Positions 15,752 through 27,789 of a stretch of 64,000 nucleotides of DNA are shown in pieces; within the stretch, counting starts at the first letter, position 1, and every line of letters begins with the position of its first letter. The notes under the pieces were generated by a model that did no database searches, had not been told where the DNA came from, and saw only the letters and a list, made by a program, of their open reading frames with translations. This stretch comes from Choanephora cucurbitarum (taxonomy: Eukaryota; Mucoromycota; Mucoromycetes; Mucorales; Choanephoraceae), in assembly GCA_025331435.1 (NCBI GenBank), contig JAIWNI010000004.1, positions 62,001 through 126,000 on the forward strand, in the 5' to 3' direction. A program made the position numbers and the translations under genes.

Positions 15752-18029
15752 ATGGCACAACAAAAGGTAAGTTTCAAAGGTTACAAAATGATAAAGAACC
15801 AAAAAAAAAAGAAAGAAAGCGAAACAAAGATTTACCTACGTGTTTCTCTTTGTTAGAATAACAAAAACACTAGAGCTACTACAGTAAATGACTAGAAAAG
15901 TAGTAAAAAACGAGGTGTAATCTAATCTTGGTTTTTTTTATTCCAACTAGCAAAACGAAGACGAAGGTAGCAACTTTATGAGCGTACCTATCAGCAACAA
16001 TGCTGGTGATGATAATGCTTGGAAAGCTGTTGGAAGTCCTTCAAGGCGAGGAAGTACAGTCACCATGTCTTACGGTCTAGAAAGCACCTCGAAAAAAATC
16101 AGTCCTCATGAAAGCCCTATCAACGAGCATATAGAGCCAATCAGAAGATCGTCTATTGTGTCAGAACCAAACGGTGGCAATAATATGAATAGCGGCAACA
16201 ATTGGGGGTCTTTTGGTGGATTTCAATGGGAAGGCCCCTCTATCTTTGACGAGGATGGCAAACCAGTTAACCTACCTAATAATCAGCCAGGACCTCCTCC
16301 AGATGTAGTTGACAATCAAGGTAATTCGCTTTTGCACAACACGAACTATGATGTACTTTCGGTTCCTATGCTACCAGGTGTTTCTCTCGAGCCAATCTAT
16401 CGTCAGCATCGAAGTCTTTCTTTCTCCATGGGCCAAGATCCTACTTTTTTTGGCTACGATGATTATGAAGACCAACCGCCTCAACCCTCACATTACCAAT
16501 CCCCTTTTAGATCCTCATTGGCTCCAATGGAGGAGGAGGAAGATAGTTACTTTGATGACCTTGATTTGGCTCACATTCGGTCTCGATCCAAGTCCTCAGG
16601 CGCTGCATTCGGCCTCTTATCACAGACTCAGCATTCCCGCTTGATGAACAGTGGACATGTCCGACGTGGTTCCGAACAACATGATGATCTCTTGATTAAT
16701 CAGCGCCGCCGTTCTTCATCACGTTTCTTTAATACAGATCAACCATCATCTTCTCAAATGTCTTTGGGTGATAAGGAGCGGTTAGATCTTATTCAGCGCC
16801 GCATGTCTCAGCAACATCAATTCCAGGAATACTCATTTCCTGAGACACCTAATGCTAACTACAATCTGATGAGAAGGCAGTCCTTGACTTTGAATACTCA
16901 GCCTCCTACTAATATTCAACAGTTAGCTGATCAGTTAGAGAATACGCATCTCAGATCAGATCTTCAAGGCCTAAATGCTTTCCAACAACCTGCACAGCCA
17001 CCATCTGTCCAACAGCCACAATACCGAAATGATGTCTATACACAACATTTACAGCAACAGCAACAGCAACAGTATCCTCATCATCCTCCAAACCCTGTGT
17101 ATACTAATGGTGCACCTATTTTCCCCCTTTATCAACAGCCCCCACCACCTACACAACCTCCTGTTCGCTTCTCTCCACAACAGCAATCTCAACCATTATC
17201 TCAATCAGTGTCTCAGACGTCACAACCACAACAATCTCAGCCATCGCAGCAATCAGCACAACCATCACAAAAGCAGCAATCACAACAGGCATCTTCACAA
17301 GTAGCCGATGATTACTTTGATACAGATCCTAGAGGCTTCCAAGATCTTGGCAAAGGTGTTCCTATCTCTCGCTTGGATCCCAAAGTTCCCCTGTATATGG
17401 TTGAGTTTAAGGGTGGTAGAACTGATTTCTTTTATGTGTTGGATTCAAACCAGTTTCATCCTCAAATAGGTGACTTGGTCATTGTTGAAGGTGATCGCGG
17501 CAAGGATTTGGGTAAAGTGGCTGCAAATACATTGACATTAGAACAAGTGACTATCCTTGAACAAAGAAAGCAAGCTCAATTACAGCAGTTGGAGAGTGAA
17601 AAAGATAAAGAAGAAGATACCGCAACACCTGCTAAAGCACCTAGAGAGATCCACATCAAGCGTATCTTTAGATTAGCAGCATCCGATGAAATCAATCTGC
17701 TATTAGTGAAAGGTCAAGACGAACACAAGGCATTAGTTGTGTGTCAACAAAAGACAAAGCAACGGAAACTCCCTATGGAAGTTGTGGATGCTGAATATCA
17801 ATGGGATCGTCGTAAATTGACATTTTACTTTGAAGCCGAGAACAGAATAGATTTTAGAGAACTTGTTCGAGAATTGTTCAAGATTTACAAAACCCGTATT
17901 TGGATGTAAGTTATCCTCTTTTATTTTTGTTCAAAGAAGAAACAAGTGTCTAATCATTTCCTTAGGTGTGTTGTCACGCCGCCCATTACTGTTGATGACA
18001 TTCCCAATATCACGCATAATTCATCTTGA
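15752..18029 (+). CDS. PSP1 C-terminal domain protein
   Basis: Three exons (15752-15766, 15951-17905, 17966-18029) give 677 residues. The first exon codes only MAQQK. An ATG at 15978 also exists, but the upstream exon joins in frame with clean GT..AG signals, so 15752 is preferred. Residues 1-440 are low-complexity, with Ser/Arg-rich stretches (several RRxS-type sites) and Gln/Pro-rich tracts near 350-440. The C-terminal 230 residues are the PSP1 domain: PLYMVEFKGGRTDFFYVLD, GDLVIVEGDRGKDLGKV, LRE-like heptads, LPMEVVDAEYQWDRRKLTFYF and RIDFRELVRELFKIYKTRIWM. Yeast Psp1 was found as a suppressor of DNA polymerase alpha mutations and is otherwise poorly understood; bacterial relatives bind other proteins or nucleic acid. 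Biochemical function unknown. Confidence 0.93.
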
Positions 18030-21000
18030 TTTAGTTATCAAAATTGTATTTTTACGAAAACACAAAAAAAAATTCATTTTTAATACACATATAAAAAATT
18101 TATAAAAACCACATCTTTTTATTCATACTTTGTATAACTGAATTTACATTTCACATATGCGAAAAAGACTTATAGCAGATTTAAACAGAATGATAAAATA
18201 TCAGGCAATTTGGAGTTTAGATATAGGTTATATGTAAAAGATGTTTATTTAAAACAATAAAGGTCAAAAGTGAATCTAGTCAGCAAGTCATTTTAAATCC
18301 TAGAAACCACAGAAAGACAAAACTTCGTCGCAAAAATCCACTCAATGTTGCAAGCAAAGAGTTTCCTTAAGGTCAAAAGCAATGTCCCCACCTTTGACGG
18401 TGACAAAAAGAATTCTTCAAAATCTTGAAAAACTCAAGAAAACGCGCCCTTCTTTTAGCCGGTGTCAAGAGATGTGGGCCTCGTATCATAGAATGGATTG
18501 AACTTGTTATCATCCTTCTGATATCACTTTTTTAAATAGAAAAAAAATTAAATCAAAACTAAAAAAGAAAAATAAGTATCGCGTATTAAAAACATAATTT
18601 GTATGATTATGGTTATACGTCAGGAAGCGATATAGTTATTGTCGTCACAGACTATCAGAAGCAGAACTGACGAATTGAACTTTGTTTTCATCATTTCCGT
18701 ATAACCATAAGACCATTTGTATGAAAAGATAGTTACCTTAAAGATAGCCGAAGCCAAACCAGACCACGAATCACTAGTTCGATCACCTGTAGGTATCAAC
18801 AAGATTTTCGATTTCTATGACAATTTAGTTAGCAAATGAATATATAGAATTCCAAATGCAATATGAATTGCAAGAGAATCAGATGGTGGTGCATGTATAA
18901 TTATCCAATCTTTCATTCTTTTCAGAAGTGTGGATGCAATTCGTCATCTTCTCTTTGCATCCATGTATGCAGAGATAGAGAACTTACCATTTTAATAAGA
19001 AAACCTTGCCAAAGATACACAGACAGGAAGCGATCAAGTAGATAAGTGTTCAATCATCTATTGTAAAGTAATAAGGTTAGAAGACGTAAACAACACAAGA
19101 AAGATGTCAAGAAGAGAAGGAACAAAGAAATGCTCAGATACGAGGAATTCCATTATCGTTTGAATCGACACGGCCCTATTCAGGATATCATACGAGGTTC
19201 TCTTCTCTGCAAGAAAAAGATCCTCCCTCTTCTTGACTTGAAAGTAAAATAAAACCAGATACTTGCCTTTTTGTTTGATTGTAGAATGAAAAGAAGAAGA
19301 AATTCAAAAAAGTCTCCACTCTCTCTTTTTAAATTTTTTTCCTGAGAAAAAATTTTTCAATCTAATAGCCGTCACTATCTTTTGTGTAAACCACTGAAGC
19401 TCTTGTGGCTTGTTAGCCGTTTCTGGCTCAAGTCCAAATATAGAGAAATTGCTTTAATGCCCTATGCTCGTACCCTTTGGATTACAGTTACAATACTTGG
19501 AAAACCAATTGGTGTCAAGCAGTTTTTAGTCTGCTCTATTCATGATTTACTGGTTGTACTTGTGCAAATAAACAATTACAGAGTCTGGACGCATTAGGAG
19601 TTTGAATCTTCAAAAGGAGGCGAATGGTTATAAGACCTTTTTCTTTCTGTACTGAATGGAGGAATTAAGCAAGTGCTTGCAATATTAATTTCTTTACTTC
19701 CAGCAGAAGAAGAGAGGAGAGAAAAGAAAATTTATACTACTGCAAATAGCAAGGCTAGTTGGTTACGTCCCAAAGAACAACTACATGAGAATAAATGTGA
19801 TATAGTTTGGTTGCTTCGATTTATATTGAACCTTTGTAGTTGCTAAGCAGCGATCTCTGATGATAAAGAGTATCCAGCAGTAGTAAGTATTGTTTTAGCC
19901 AAGAAATGATCTCTCTCTTTAACATGCCAAAACATTCAAGTGTAAATTTTGTGTGACACTTTAAAAAAAACCTTAATTGTTGCTTCATCTACAATATTCA
20001 ACCCAGGAATTTCTTTAAAAGGTTTTGATGTTGCATTTTATCAGACACAAATTTCTGTACATTTGCCTGATGAAGCAAGCACTTACTGAGGATGTTGGAA
20101 GGATATGGTCTTGCAAACTAGTGACCTTCTCTTTTTTTAAATTGTTGTGTTTACAGCCAAGCTTATTAGTGAACCTAACTTATTAAGCTTCCAATCGAAC
20201 ATTATACAATGTCTTCTATAGTAGTTTGTCAAGATCTCGTGAATCTAAAGGACTAAATTGTATGGCTTAGTTTGCTTCGCCAAGAATGACTCCGATGAAG
20301 CTCATAATGTAGGAGACTTAAACAAATCAATTCGTTCATGAAGATTAATATTCGCCTCCTGTAAAAAAAGAATCTTTTGTTCTTTAAGAATACAGCAGAT
20401 GAAGAAAGATAAGAGAAAGCTGCGATTTTGACTTACACTCTGTTTAGATTTCGAGCTTCGAGAAAGCACAGATATCAGTTATACTTTTGCTGGATTCTTT
20501 TGTCTTTCTGGAACTAATATTTTTTTTATCTTCAGTTAGGCGTTTCTTTATCAAAAAAAAACAAAAACTAGCAGACCAAATTTAGGATGTCTCTTTTGGT
20601 TTAGCAAAAGAAATTGTCTTGAAATGGAGTGAAGGCTTCATGCACCTAAACAAATATGACGTATAATTCTAAATTAAGACAAACTCATATTTTATTAGAT
20701 GCACTTAGCCGTAAGCGATTGTAAAATGCGTTATGTCTCAAGATGTTTCATTCACTTTAGACGTTTAATAAAGATATGTAAAAGATCTCTAGAAGTGCCT
20801 GAAGCAGCCTCTACTTTATGAATATACCTACATGCAGGAAAAGCAGCTAGAAGTTATGCTTGTGAATGACTTTTTGTTAGCACTGTTATTTTCTTGATTT
20901 TCTATTCTGGTGCCCTTGCTATAGAGTCAAATAGGATGACTACGCCCTATGTGTTCTCAATAAGTACAATAAAAAGAAGGAGGCGAGTATCAAAATCTAC

Positions 21001-21207
21001 TTGCCAAAATAAAGGAGCCTCGTTGATACATATTGAACCTAATACCATTAAAAGGAGCTACCTCTTTGTTCTATAGTGATGCAACTTGTAGGGAGTAAAT
21101 TGGCTACTGTTGCTTTGTTTCAAATATAAATATACAACATATCGAAAGGATTAATCATGGTTTCTTTTTCTTTCTCTTTGTGCCAATAAAGCCTAACTTC
21201 TTGTGCA
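18030..21207. other. 3.2 kb gene-poor gap
   Basis: The largest gap in the left half. It is AT-rich with many scattered stop codons in all frames. Short open stretches (minus strand 18620-18802, plus strand 19382-19597) have protein-like composition but no motif that could be named; they may be decayed element fragments. No tRNA cloverleaf was found. The MFS gene promoter must lie in the last few hundred bases. Confidence 0.45.
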
Positions 21208-23265
21208 ATGAGCGTATCAGAGTTATCCAGCACATCCACTCTAATTCATGGTACAAGCTTAGATGGAGAGACAGAAAATGAGGGAAAATCTCAAGTAGAA
21301 ACAAACAGCAAATTTCAATTTTACTCTGATCTTTCAGTGATTTCACTCGAAGATAGTTGTAAAGATAGCAAATCCTACACACTGAATGATCAAGATGAAA
21401 AGGAACTTGTCAAAGCGCTTGACTTGAGAATTATGCCATTGTTCTGTCTGTTCTACTTTGCTGATTCTCTTGATCGAGCGAACATTGGAAATGCGACGTA
21501 AGCTGAATTGTCCATTAAACATGTGTATTTTCTGATAGTTTTGAATAAAAAAATAGTATAGCAGGCCTTCAGGATGATCTTAAGGTACAAATAAGATACT
21601 GATTGAAAGCTGATTGCTAAAATTAAAAGCCATCAATAACGGAAAACTTTAGATGTCAAGTTCAGAGCTTAGTACAGCTATTTCAGCCTTTTTTGTTACT
21701 TATGTAAACGAACAAAAGCAAAAAAAAACACTTAATGATTGAAGAGAATCTATTTAACAATGAATTCTTTCCATAGCTCATTTTTGAAGTACCCTCAAAC
21801 TACATTTTGAAGAAAACAAATGCAGCAAAATGGATGTCGTTTATTATGCTTGTGTGGGGTATAGCAACACTTTCAACTGCATTTGTTCAAAATTTTACAG
21901 GGCTTGTCGTAGCTAGATTAATACTAGGGTAACTCTCTTTTTTTGATATGCATGATCTCTACTAATTATTTACATTGAATGGCAGAGCAGCTGAAAGCGG
22001 ATATATACCTGGGATCATGTATTTACTATCGAAGTTTTATAAACCTGAAGAATTTGGTGTTCGAGTAGGTCTTTTGATTGCAATGGCAACACTTTCCGGC
22101 TTGGTATCCGGCCCCCTAGCGTACGCTATGTCTTGGTTTGACGGAAAGAATGGCCTGAGTGATTGGCAATATCTATATATTTTTGAAGGTGTTCCAACTA
22201 TTGCGCTATCTTTTGTATCTTATCTTTTTTTGTTTGATGATCTACAAGAAGTATCTTGGCTCTCAAATGAACAAAAGCAATTGCAGCTCTATCGTGTATC
22301 AACCAATCAGCATGAAGACTCGAAGGACAAAAACACAATTGACTTCTCAACATTTAAAAAAGTCTTTGAAGATTGGAAAACATGGGCATTTTCGTTTGTC
22401 TGTTTATTGAACTCGATCAATATCACTAGTATTAGCGTGTTTGCGCCTAGTTTAATAGATGGTAATAGATATAGTAGCATTCGATTGTAGAGCTATGAAA
22501 ACCGAATGCATCTGACCCTTGTCACTTATATGTATAGGATTTGGCTTTTCGCATCTAACCTCTCAGCTCTTGACGGCACCACCATTCGCGGTTGCTACTA
22601 TTGCAGTGCTAATTGGCGGATATTTATCTGGGAGATACGGCAAGCGATCTTTGCTCTTGTCAATAGGATCATTCATTATAGCTATCGGCTATCTTTGCTT
22701 ACTTTTGGTTGATGATAGATGGGGTAAAAAGTATAGAATACACAGCTGAATAACAGATATTTACTATCGTTCTCTTTGTTTTTTTCTTTCTTTTCAATAA
22801 CATAGCGTTATACGGTGCATTATTTGTTATACCTGCAGGAGCAGGTATTCAGGCTGCATCAGCTATAGGATGGTCTGCTATCAACTATTCTGATTTGACA
22901 GTCAGAGCAATTGCCGTTGCATTTGTACTTATGGTGGGCAACATAGGAAGCATCATTGCAGCCTATCTATTCAATACAAAAGACGCACCTCGATACAGTA
23001 AGTAAGCGAGAAAAAGCAAAACTATAACAGCATATTTCGTCTAATAGAAATGATCAGTTTTTGCTGTTGTTTTCAACATGATTACTGCTTTGATATCTGC
23101 TTTGCTATCAGCCCTAATAGGTTTCCTCTTGTATAGAGAAAATGCTCAAATGGATCAAGACCCAATGAAACACGTACGTTCTAACAAGATCATATCCATT
23201 TAATTTGTTCGATCTGACACACTTTCTTTTTCTTTGTTTAGAGTTCATTTAGGTATTTTTATTGA
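21208..23265 (+). CDS. MFS transporter of the anion:cation symporter (allantoate/vitamin) family
   Basis: Plasma-membrane secondary transporter of about 500 residues with 12 predicted helices. It has at least eight exons. Junctions include 21497/21498, a 28-base exon coding TIAGLQDDLK, a 51-base exon coding MSSSELSTAISAFFVTY, and a last exon at 23242-23265 coding SSFRYFY. Family marks: LDRANIGNATIAGLQDDL in helix 1 and loop, FEVPSNYILKK in helix 2, RLILGAAESGYIPG in helix 4, and a Dal5/Tna1-style FRYF end. The N-terminal 75 residues are acidic and Ser-rich, probably a cytoplasmic regulatory tail. Substrate cannot be read from sequence; relatives move nicotinate, allantoate, biotin, pantothenate or other small anions. 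The next gene starts 153 bases downstream on the same strand. Confidence 0.88.
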
Positions 23266-23418
23266 AGGACATCTTTCTCTCTACAATGTATTTTATTTGA
23301 ATTTCAGATTTTTTGAAAGAGTAATTTTAGACAATTTTCAGTATAAGGGCTTTTAAAAAATAAAATGTTCAAGATTTTTTTCTAGTCTTTTACCATACAC
23401 AAAAAAAAACTTGTTACT

Positions 23419-25218
23419 ATGAAGACACGGCAAAGAAAACAAAGAGGTGTTCTTAATATAGCCGAATTACCACCTCAGCATATTCAGCGCTCAAAGCCTT
23501 TGCGTCGTGCCGAGATATTACGAGCTCACTTGAAATTAAAGCAACTGATCGATCAAGAAGAGTTTGGAGACGCAAGACTTTTGTTTACCGAGCTGATCAG
23601 AACTTCACGTTACAACTTGCATAATTTTTGGAAGGTTGGAGCACAAACTGATCTTTAATTGCTAGAACAATGCTGATATGTAGTCGAAATTTTAGATTGG
23701 TATTCAAATTATAGGCAGAACATCACCTAACCAGTTGACTGATTATTTGCGTGCTGTCTATATTAATGCACCCCCATATTTGGTAAGAAGAGTCACTTTG
23801 TTTGATATATAGCTTCACCTGAACTAAAACGAATCAGTCTCTTGTCACATTCAGTGCTTATATTGATCAACTGATGATAGACAAAAAGTGGTCAAAAGCT
23901 ATTGAAGAAATTGATCTGTAAGCACTACTTGCTCCACAACATCTTTTAGTATCTTTTCTTTTTGTTCACTCATAATTGATATAGTCTCTTTGCTCGACCA
24001 CAATATCATCATCCAATACTCTTACGAAAAAAAGCAGTTTGTTCGTATGAAAATTGGGTTCAAGCGAAACGAAGCTTACCCGATGAAGACGAAATACAAG
24101 ATGAGTATGATCCAGCTGTCATTCGGTATGAGCGATGTTTGAAGATAGCAGCAAAAAACCTAGAAGAAGCGTACAAGTTTTATGATTTTGATGTAGAGTT
24201 AGTTAGTTTTATGTACAACGTGAGTACAATGTCATTTGAGATCTATTCTTTAGCTTGCTGACTTGTTATTTAGTTTTTAAAGGCAACAGAAGAAGAAAAA
24301 GCCAAAGATGTTGTACTTCGCTCACTAAACACCTTTGAAAACCGACCTGATTTCTACCTATTAAAGTAGGTACTAATGAATAGATTACAACCTATTTTGT
24401 CGTGCTGAACATTAGGGACAACTTATTGTCATTAGATACTTACTCGAGGTAAATGAGAACAATAACTATTTCGATAAGACTCAGTTCATACTACCTTTGT
24501 ATGAACACAATCCCTTACATGACGCTTCACATGGACTCAAAGACTTTGTTACAACCTTCTGTCAAAAACTAGGTAAGTATAAGACGTGATTATTTGATCT
24601 GTGCTGTACCTAACGAGAACAATAGCAAGCCAAGAAAAAAAGATGGAGGATCAAGATACTAGTGAGCGATTGTTTTCTCTGTTCATAAGCCGCATTGGAT
24701 ACGGCATTATCGAGCGATGGTTCTTGAAATCTCTCGTCCAGTATGTGCTAAAATATGCTATAAGGTAAACTCAAAATACAAACGCAGATTTTATCTTACT
24801 CACCGTTGACTGCAGCCAAAAAATATACGATTTGTACCGAGCAAAGAACCTTTTTTATTTACTTAATTCCACATATATCTTACAAAAGACAAGTAAGTCT
24901 GATTCAGTTATTAGATGGGCGAAGAAAATGCAAGAAGCTTTCCGATCATACGAAAGTGAGCATATAGTTATCGGCTCTACAGAAAACCAAGACGAGCCGT
25001 CAAATCTAGAGACGTCTACTCAGCAACAGTCCTTGTCAGATGAATTATCCCAAAGTCACCAATCTGATGAGCTTAAGGTAGAAACAATTGCAGAAGATGA
25101 GTTAGTGTGCAAAGAAGAAGCAGATGATGAGGTCTACAAAAGCATTCAGTATGTACCCTTTTTGGATGACATTACGCTTCTGGATCAATATTTTCACAAT
25201 CCTTTGCTCAATATATAA
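23419..25218 (+). CDS. Probable Pol I initiation factor subunit (TAF1A/Rrn11-like)
   Basis: Helical, TPR-like protein read from eight or nine exons. Start MKTRQRKQRGVLNI, then LKLKQLIDQEEFGDARLLFTELIR, HNFWKIGIQII, QLMIDKKWSKAIEEIDLLF, YNFLKATEEEKAKDVVLRSL, FYLLKYLLEVNENN and an acidic C-tail. The order of short helices resembles human TAF1A: the two-helix opening, the FWK(I/L)G step, a repeat ending in K(D/E)A...L, then a block of the type NxxxYLYxFL. TAF1A (yeast Rrn11) is part of the SL1/core factor that recruits RNA polymerase I to rDNA. Assignment is by pattern memory only and could be wrong; another TPR-like protein is possible. At the FYLLK junction the acceptor must be the second AG (before ATACTTACTC); the first AG leads to a stop. 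Confidence 0.55.
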
Positions 25219-27789
25219 TTTATTTTTATACCCCCATACACATAAAGAAACCTTCAAGAAAACAAAGAGCTTTTGACTTTATACATTAATCAAAAATCCG
25301 TACCTAACTTTATATATATGTATGCTTCATCTTCATGTTTCCTAAACAATCTTAGAGGATGGTTAAGGCGAGATAGGGCAGTCTAAGCTGCAGATGGAAT
25401 TGAGCAATGGGATTGACTATTTAGCCTTGTATTTATTGGTGATAGATACAAAAAAAACAAAAGGATTGAACAAAGTTGTTATATGAGAGTATCAAATGAG
25501 AAGAACAAGGAAAGAGGATCAAGAGCTGTTACCAGATGTTGAACCTGATATCTGCTACATCTAATTTCTTATTTTATGATAAAAGCATACTCTTAGGCAG
25601 CTGCTTGCCATATTTTGTGTCAATTCAATCAATTCTTTAGTAAATAGAAAGGGAAGAAAATGCCTATTAACCCATAAAAGTTCTTGCAGCTAATTCTGAA
25701 AATAGTCAACAACTTCTTGCAGCTGTAGGGAAGCTCTACAGTCTCGATTCAGAATACGATAAATTGTCTATGTTCGCTTATTTACTTTAGTTCATGAAAC
25801 ATGTTGACCAAAAGGAATGCCTCATTGGTTCAATAAAAAATTAATTCAGAAGCCATTCGCAAGCATGATCTACGTTGCAATGCCTCATGGTGAGCAGGAT
25901 CGGACTCTGATGACTTGAGGTGCTTCCATTTTCATTTCGCATTGGATTTGACTCTAGCTGTCTTAAGAAGACCGCGGTAATGTGGTCAAATGCATGGATG
26001 TTTATTTATGATTTTCACTTCTTTTTAGTTTTTGCATTTCGGTCTTATTGTGAAACCTCTTGCGCTTCAATATGAACTGCCACTCTTTTGTTATGTTTTT
26101 TCAAAGCACTATCTGATTAATATTTAGATGAGTTTGATTTACTTAAACACGCTGAAAGCGCAATTTCCGCTCAATAGCGTTTTTTTATCGGCTGATAAAA
26201 TGGCCCATAGAATATTCAAATCTATTGGTTCTACCTTACATATAGCCAGCTCAATTAATTACTTCTTTGTATACGTCATAAACAATACAAGGTAAGAGCA
26301 GATCTTTATATTCAAATTAATTTTGTTTATTGTAGTAAGACACGTTTTACTTGAGGGCAAATTTGACTAGGCAAGCAGGCTTTACCATTCGAAATTGGCT
26401 CTTTCCCTATCCCCACATTTTCGTATCACAATTCTTGTTGAGTTACCTTTTAAGAACACAGTGTATACAAAAACGTTTGATATTTCTTGGGTCTGTTTGA
26501 CATACAGGTACCCCTGAACATGTTATTTTTATATTGTTTGTTAGTACTAAGTTTCTAAAATAGAAAGAAAAAGAAGCAGAGTATCAGGGCTTTTAAGCTC
26601 TCAATACTCTTTTCAAAAACATGTCCAGAATAAAGTAATATTTTCTGCCTTTCTTTCTTTTATTTTTCATTTCTCCCGTTATGATCTCTCTGAATATCAA
26701 ATAGAGTTGAGTAACTGAGTAAAATCTGGCGCTTGTCAAATTTTTTTCCGAATCTTCCCATATTTTCAGCTGCTCCCCGCCCACGTTGTTTCATCTAACT
26801 GACCCTTCATAACATTGCATAATAGAATTTGTACGAGGGACAAAGGTTGCCCTGAAAATCCAAAGTGTAAAGATTAACAAGAAGCTTTATTTCTTTTTTT
26901 GAAATTAATCAACAGGGTCAATAAATGTAACAGTCTTTATGTCATTTTCCTTTTCCGAATCACACCAAGCGAACTCTTTTAAAATAGATTTGTTTAGCAA
27001 AAATGACGTTTATTTCCTTATACCTTCAAATATGCATACGAATAATGGATCCAGGCTTTTATTTTCAAGTGTTTCAGATATTGCTCGGTTCAGTATACTG
27101 AAACTATTCAGTCATTTTTTCTTCTTGCTAAAAGAAAATTAAAATGTCACATTACAATAAATGGTGCTTTGTAATCGAGCTGACATCGTCAAGCTTATAG
27201 TGACAGGCTTTTAATTAGTACTGTCTCATAAAAATCTTACCAAAGTAATGTTTTGGTTTAAATTTTTATGTAAAGCTAATTTGACTGCTATTATGCAAAT
27301 GTAAGTCGACTATTGAAGGATGATGAAAAGGTAAATAAGTCAAGCGTAAAATAGACTAAACGATCCTTAACGAGCTATTCATAAGCTAGTCTTTCAAGTA
27401 GTATGTTACTCCTTTCTAGAAAGGAATTCCAAAAGCAACAACCTGATCAGATTGTTGAAAAGTCTTTCTCTGACTTTGTGAGCTTATTCATAAAAAATAC
27501 ATTTTTTGATGTGCTACGTCAGATAATGTGCTTATGGCTCAAATTTGGTCAATTGACGGACCCTGATATTTCTCAAACAGAGTTACCTGAAAGAGAAAAC
27601 TTGTAGCATCTTCCGATAATCGGGAAAACAGATTTTTCGCCTCAAAAGAATTTTATATAAAAGGGACAGAAAAACTTTCAGAGAAATTCATCCTTTTCCC
27701 GTCTATTCTACTTTGTATAAACAACTCTAATTAGCTTTTCCCGCTATTAAATTTTACAACAAACAAATCAACGTTACATCTAATAGAAT
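25219..27789. other. 2.6 kb intergenic, hexose transporter promoter at the right end
   Basis: AT-rich, with no gene recognised. Open frames near 26593-26784 (minus) and 27403-27606 (plus) lack known motifs and have no good promoter or splice context. The last 140 bases hold the TATA element and leader of the hexose transporter. Confidence 0.45.
27654..27661 (+). promoter_or_regulatory. TATA box of the hexose transporter
   Basis: TATATAAA followed by AGGGACAG, 129 bases upstream of the ATG at 27790. A pyrimidine-rich stretch about 35-55 bases downstream fits a transcription start region. A strong TATA suits a highly or conditionally expressed sugar transporter. Confidence 0.65.

Noticed and set aside
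18720..18800. tRNA suggested by TTCGATC near 18782
   Set aside because: The flanking bases do not form a T stem and no acceptor or anticodon stem could be drawn.
24367..24436. Apparent frameshift in the TAF1A-like gene
   Set aside because: Using the second AG (before ATACTTACTC) restores the frame and gives FYLLKYLLEVNE, so no frameshift is needed.
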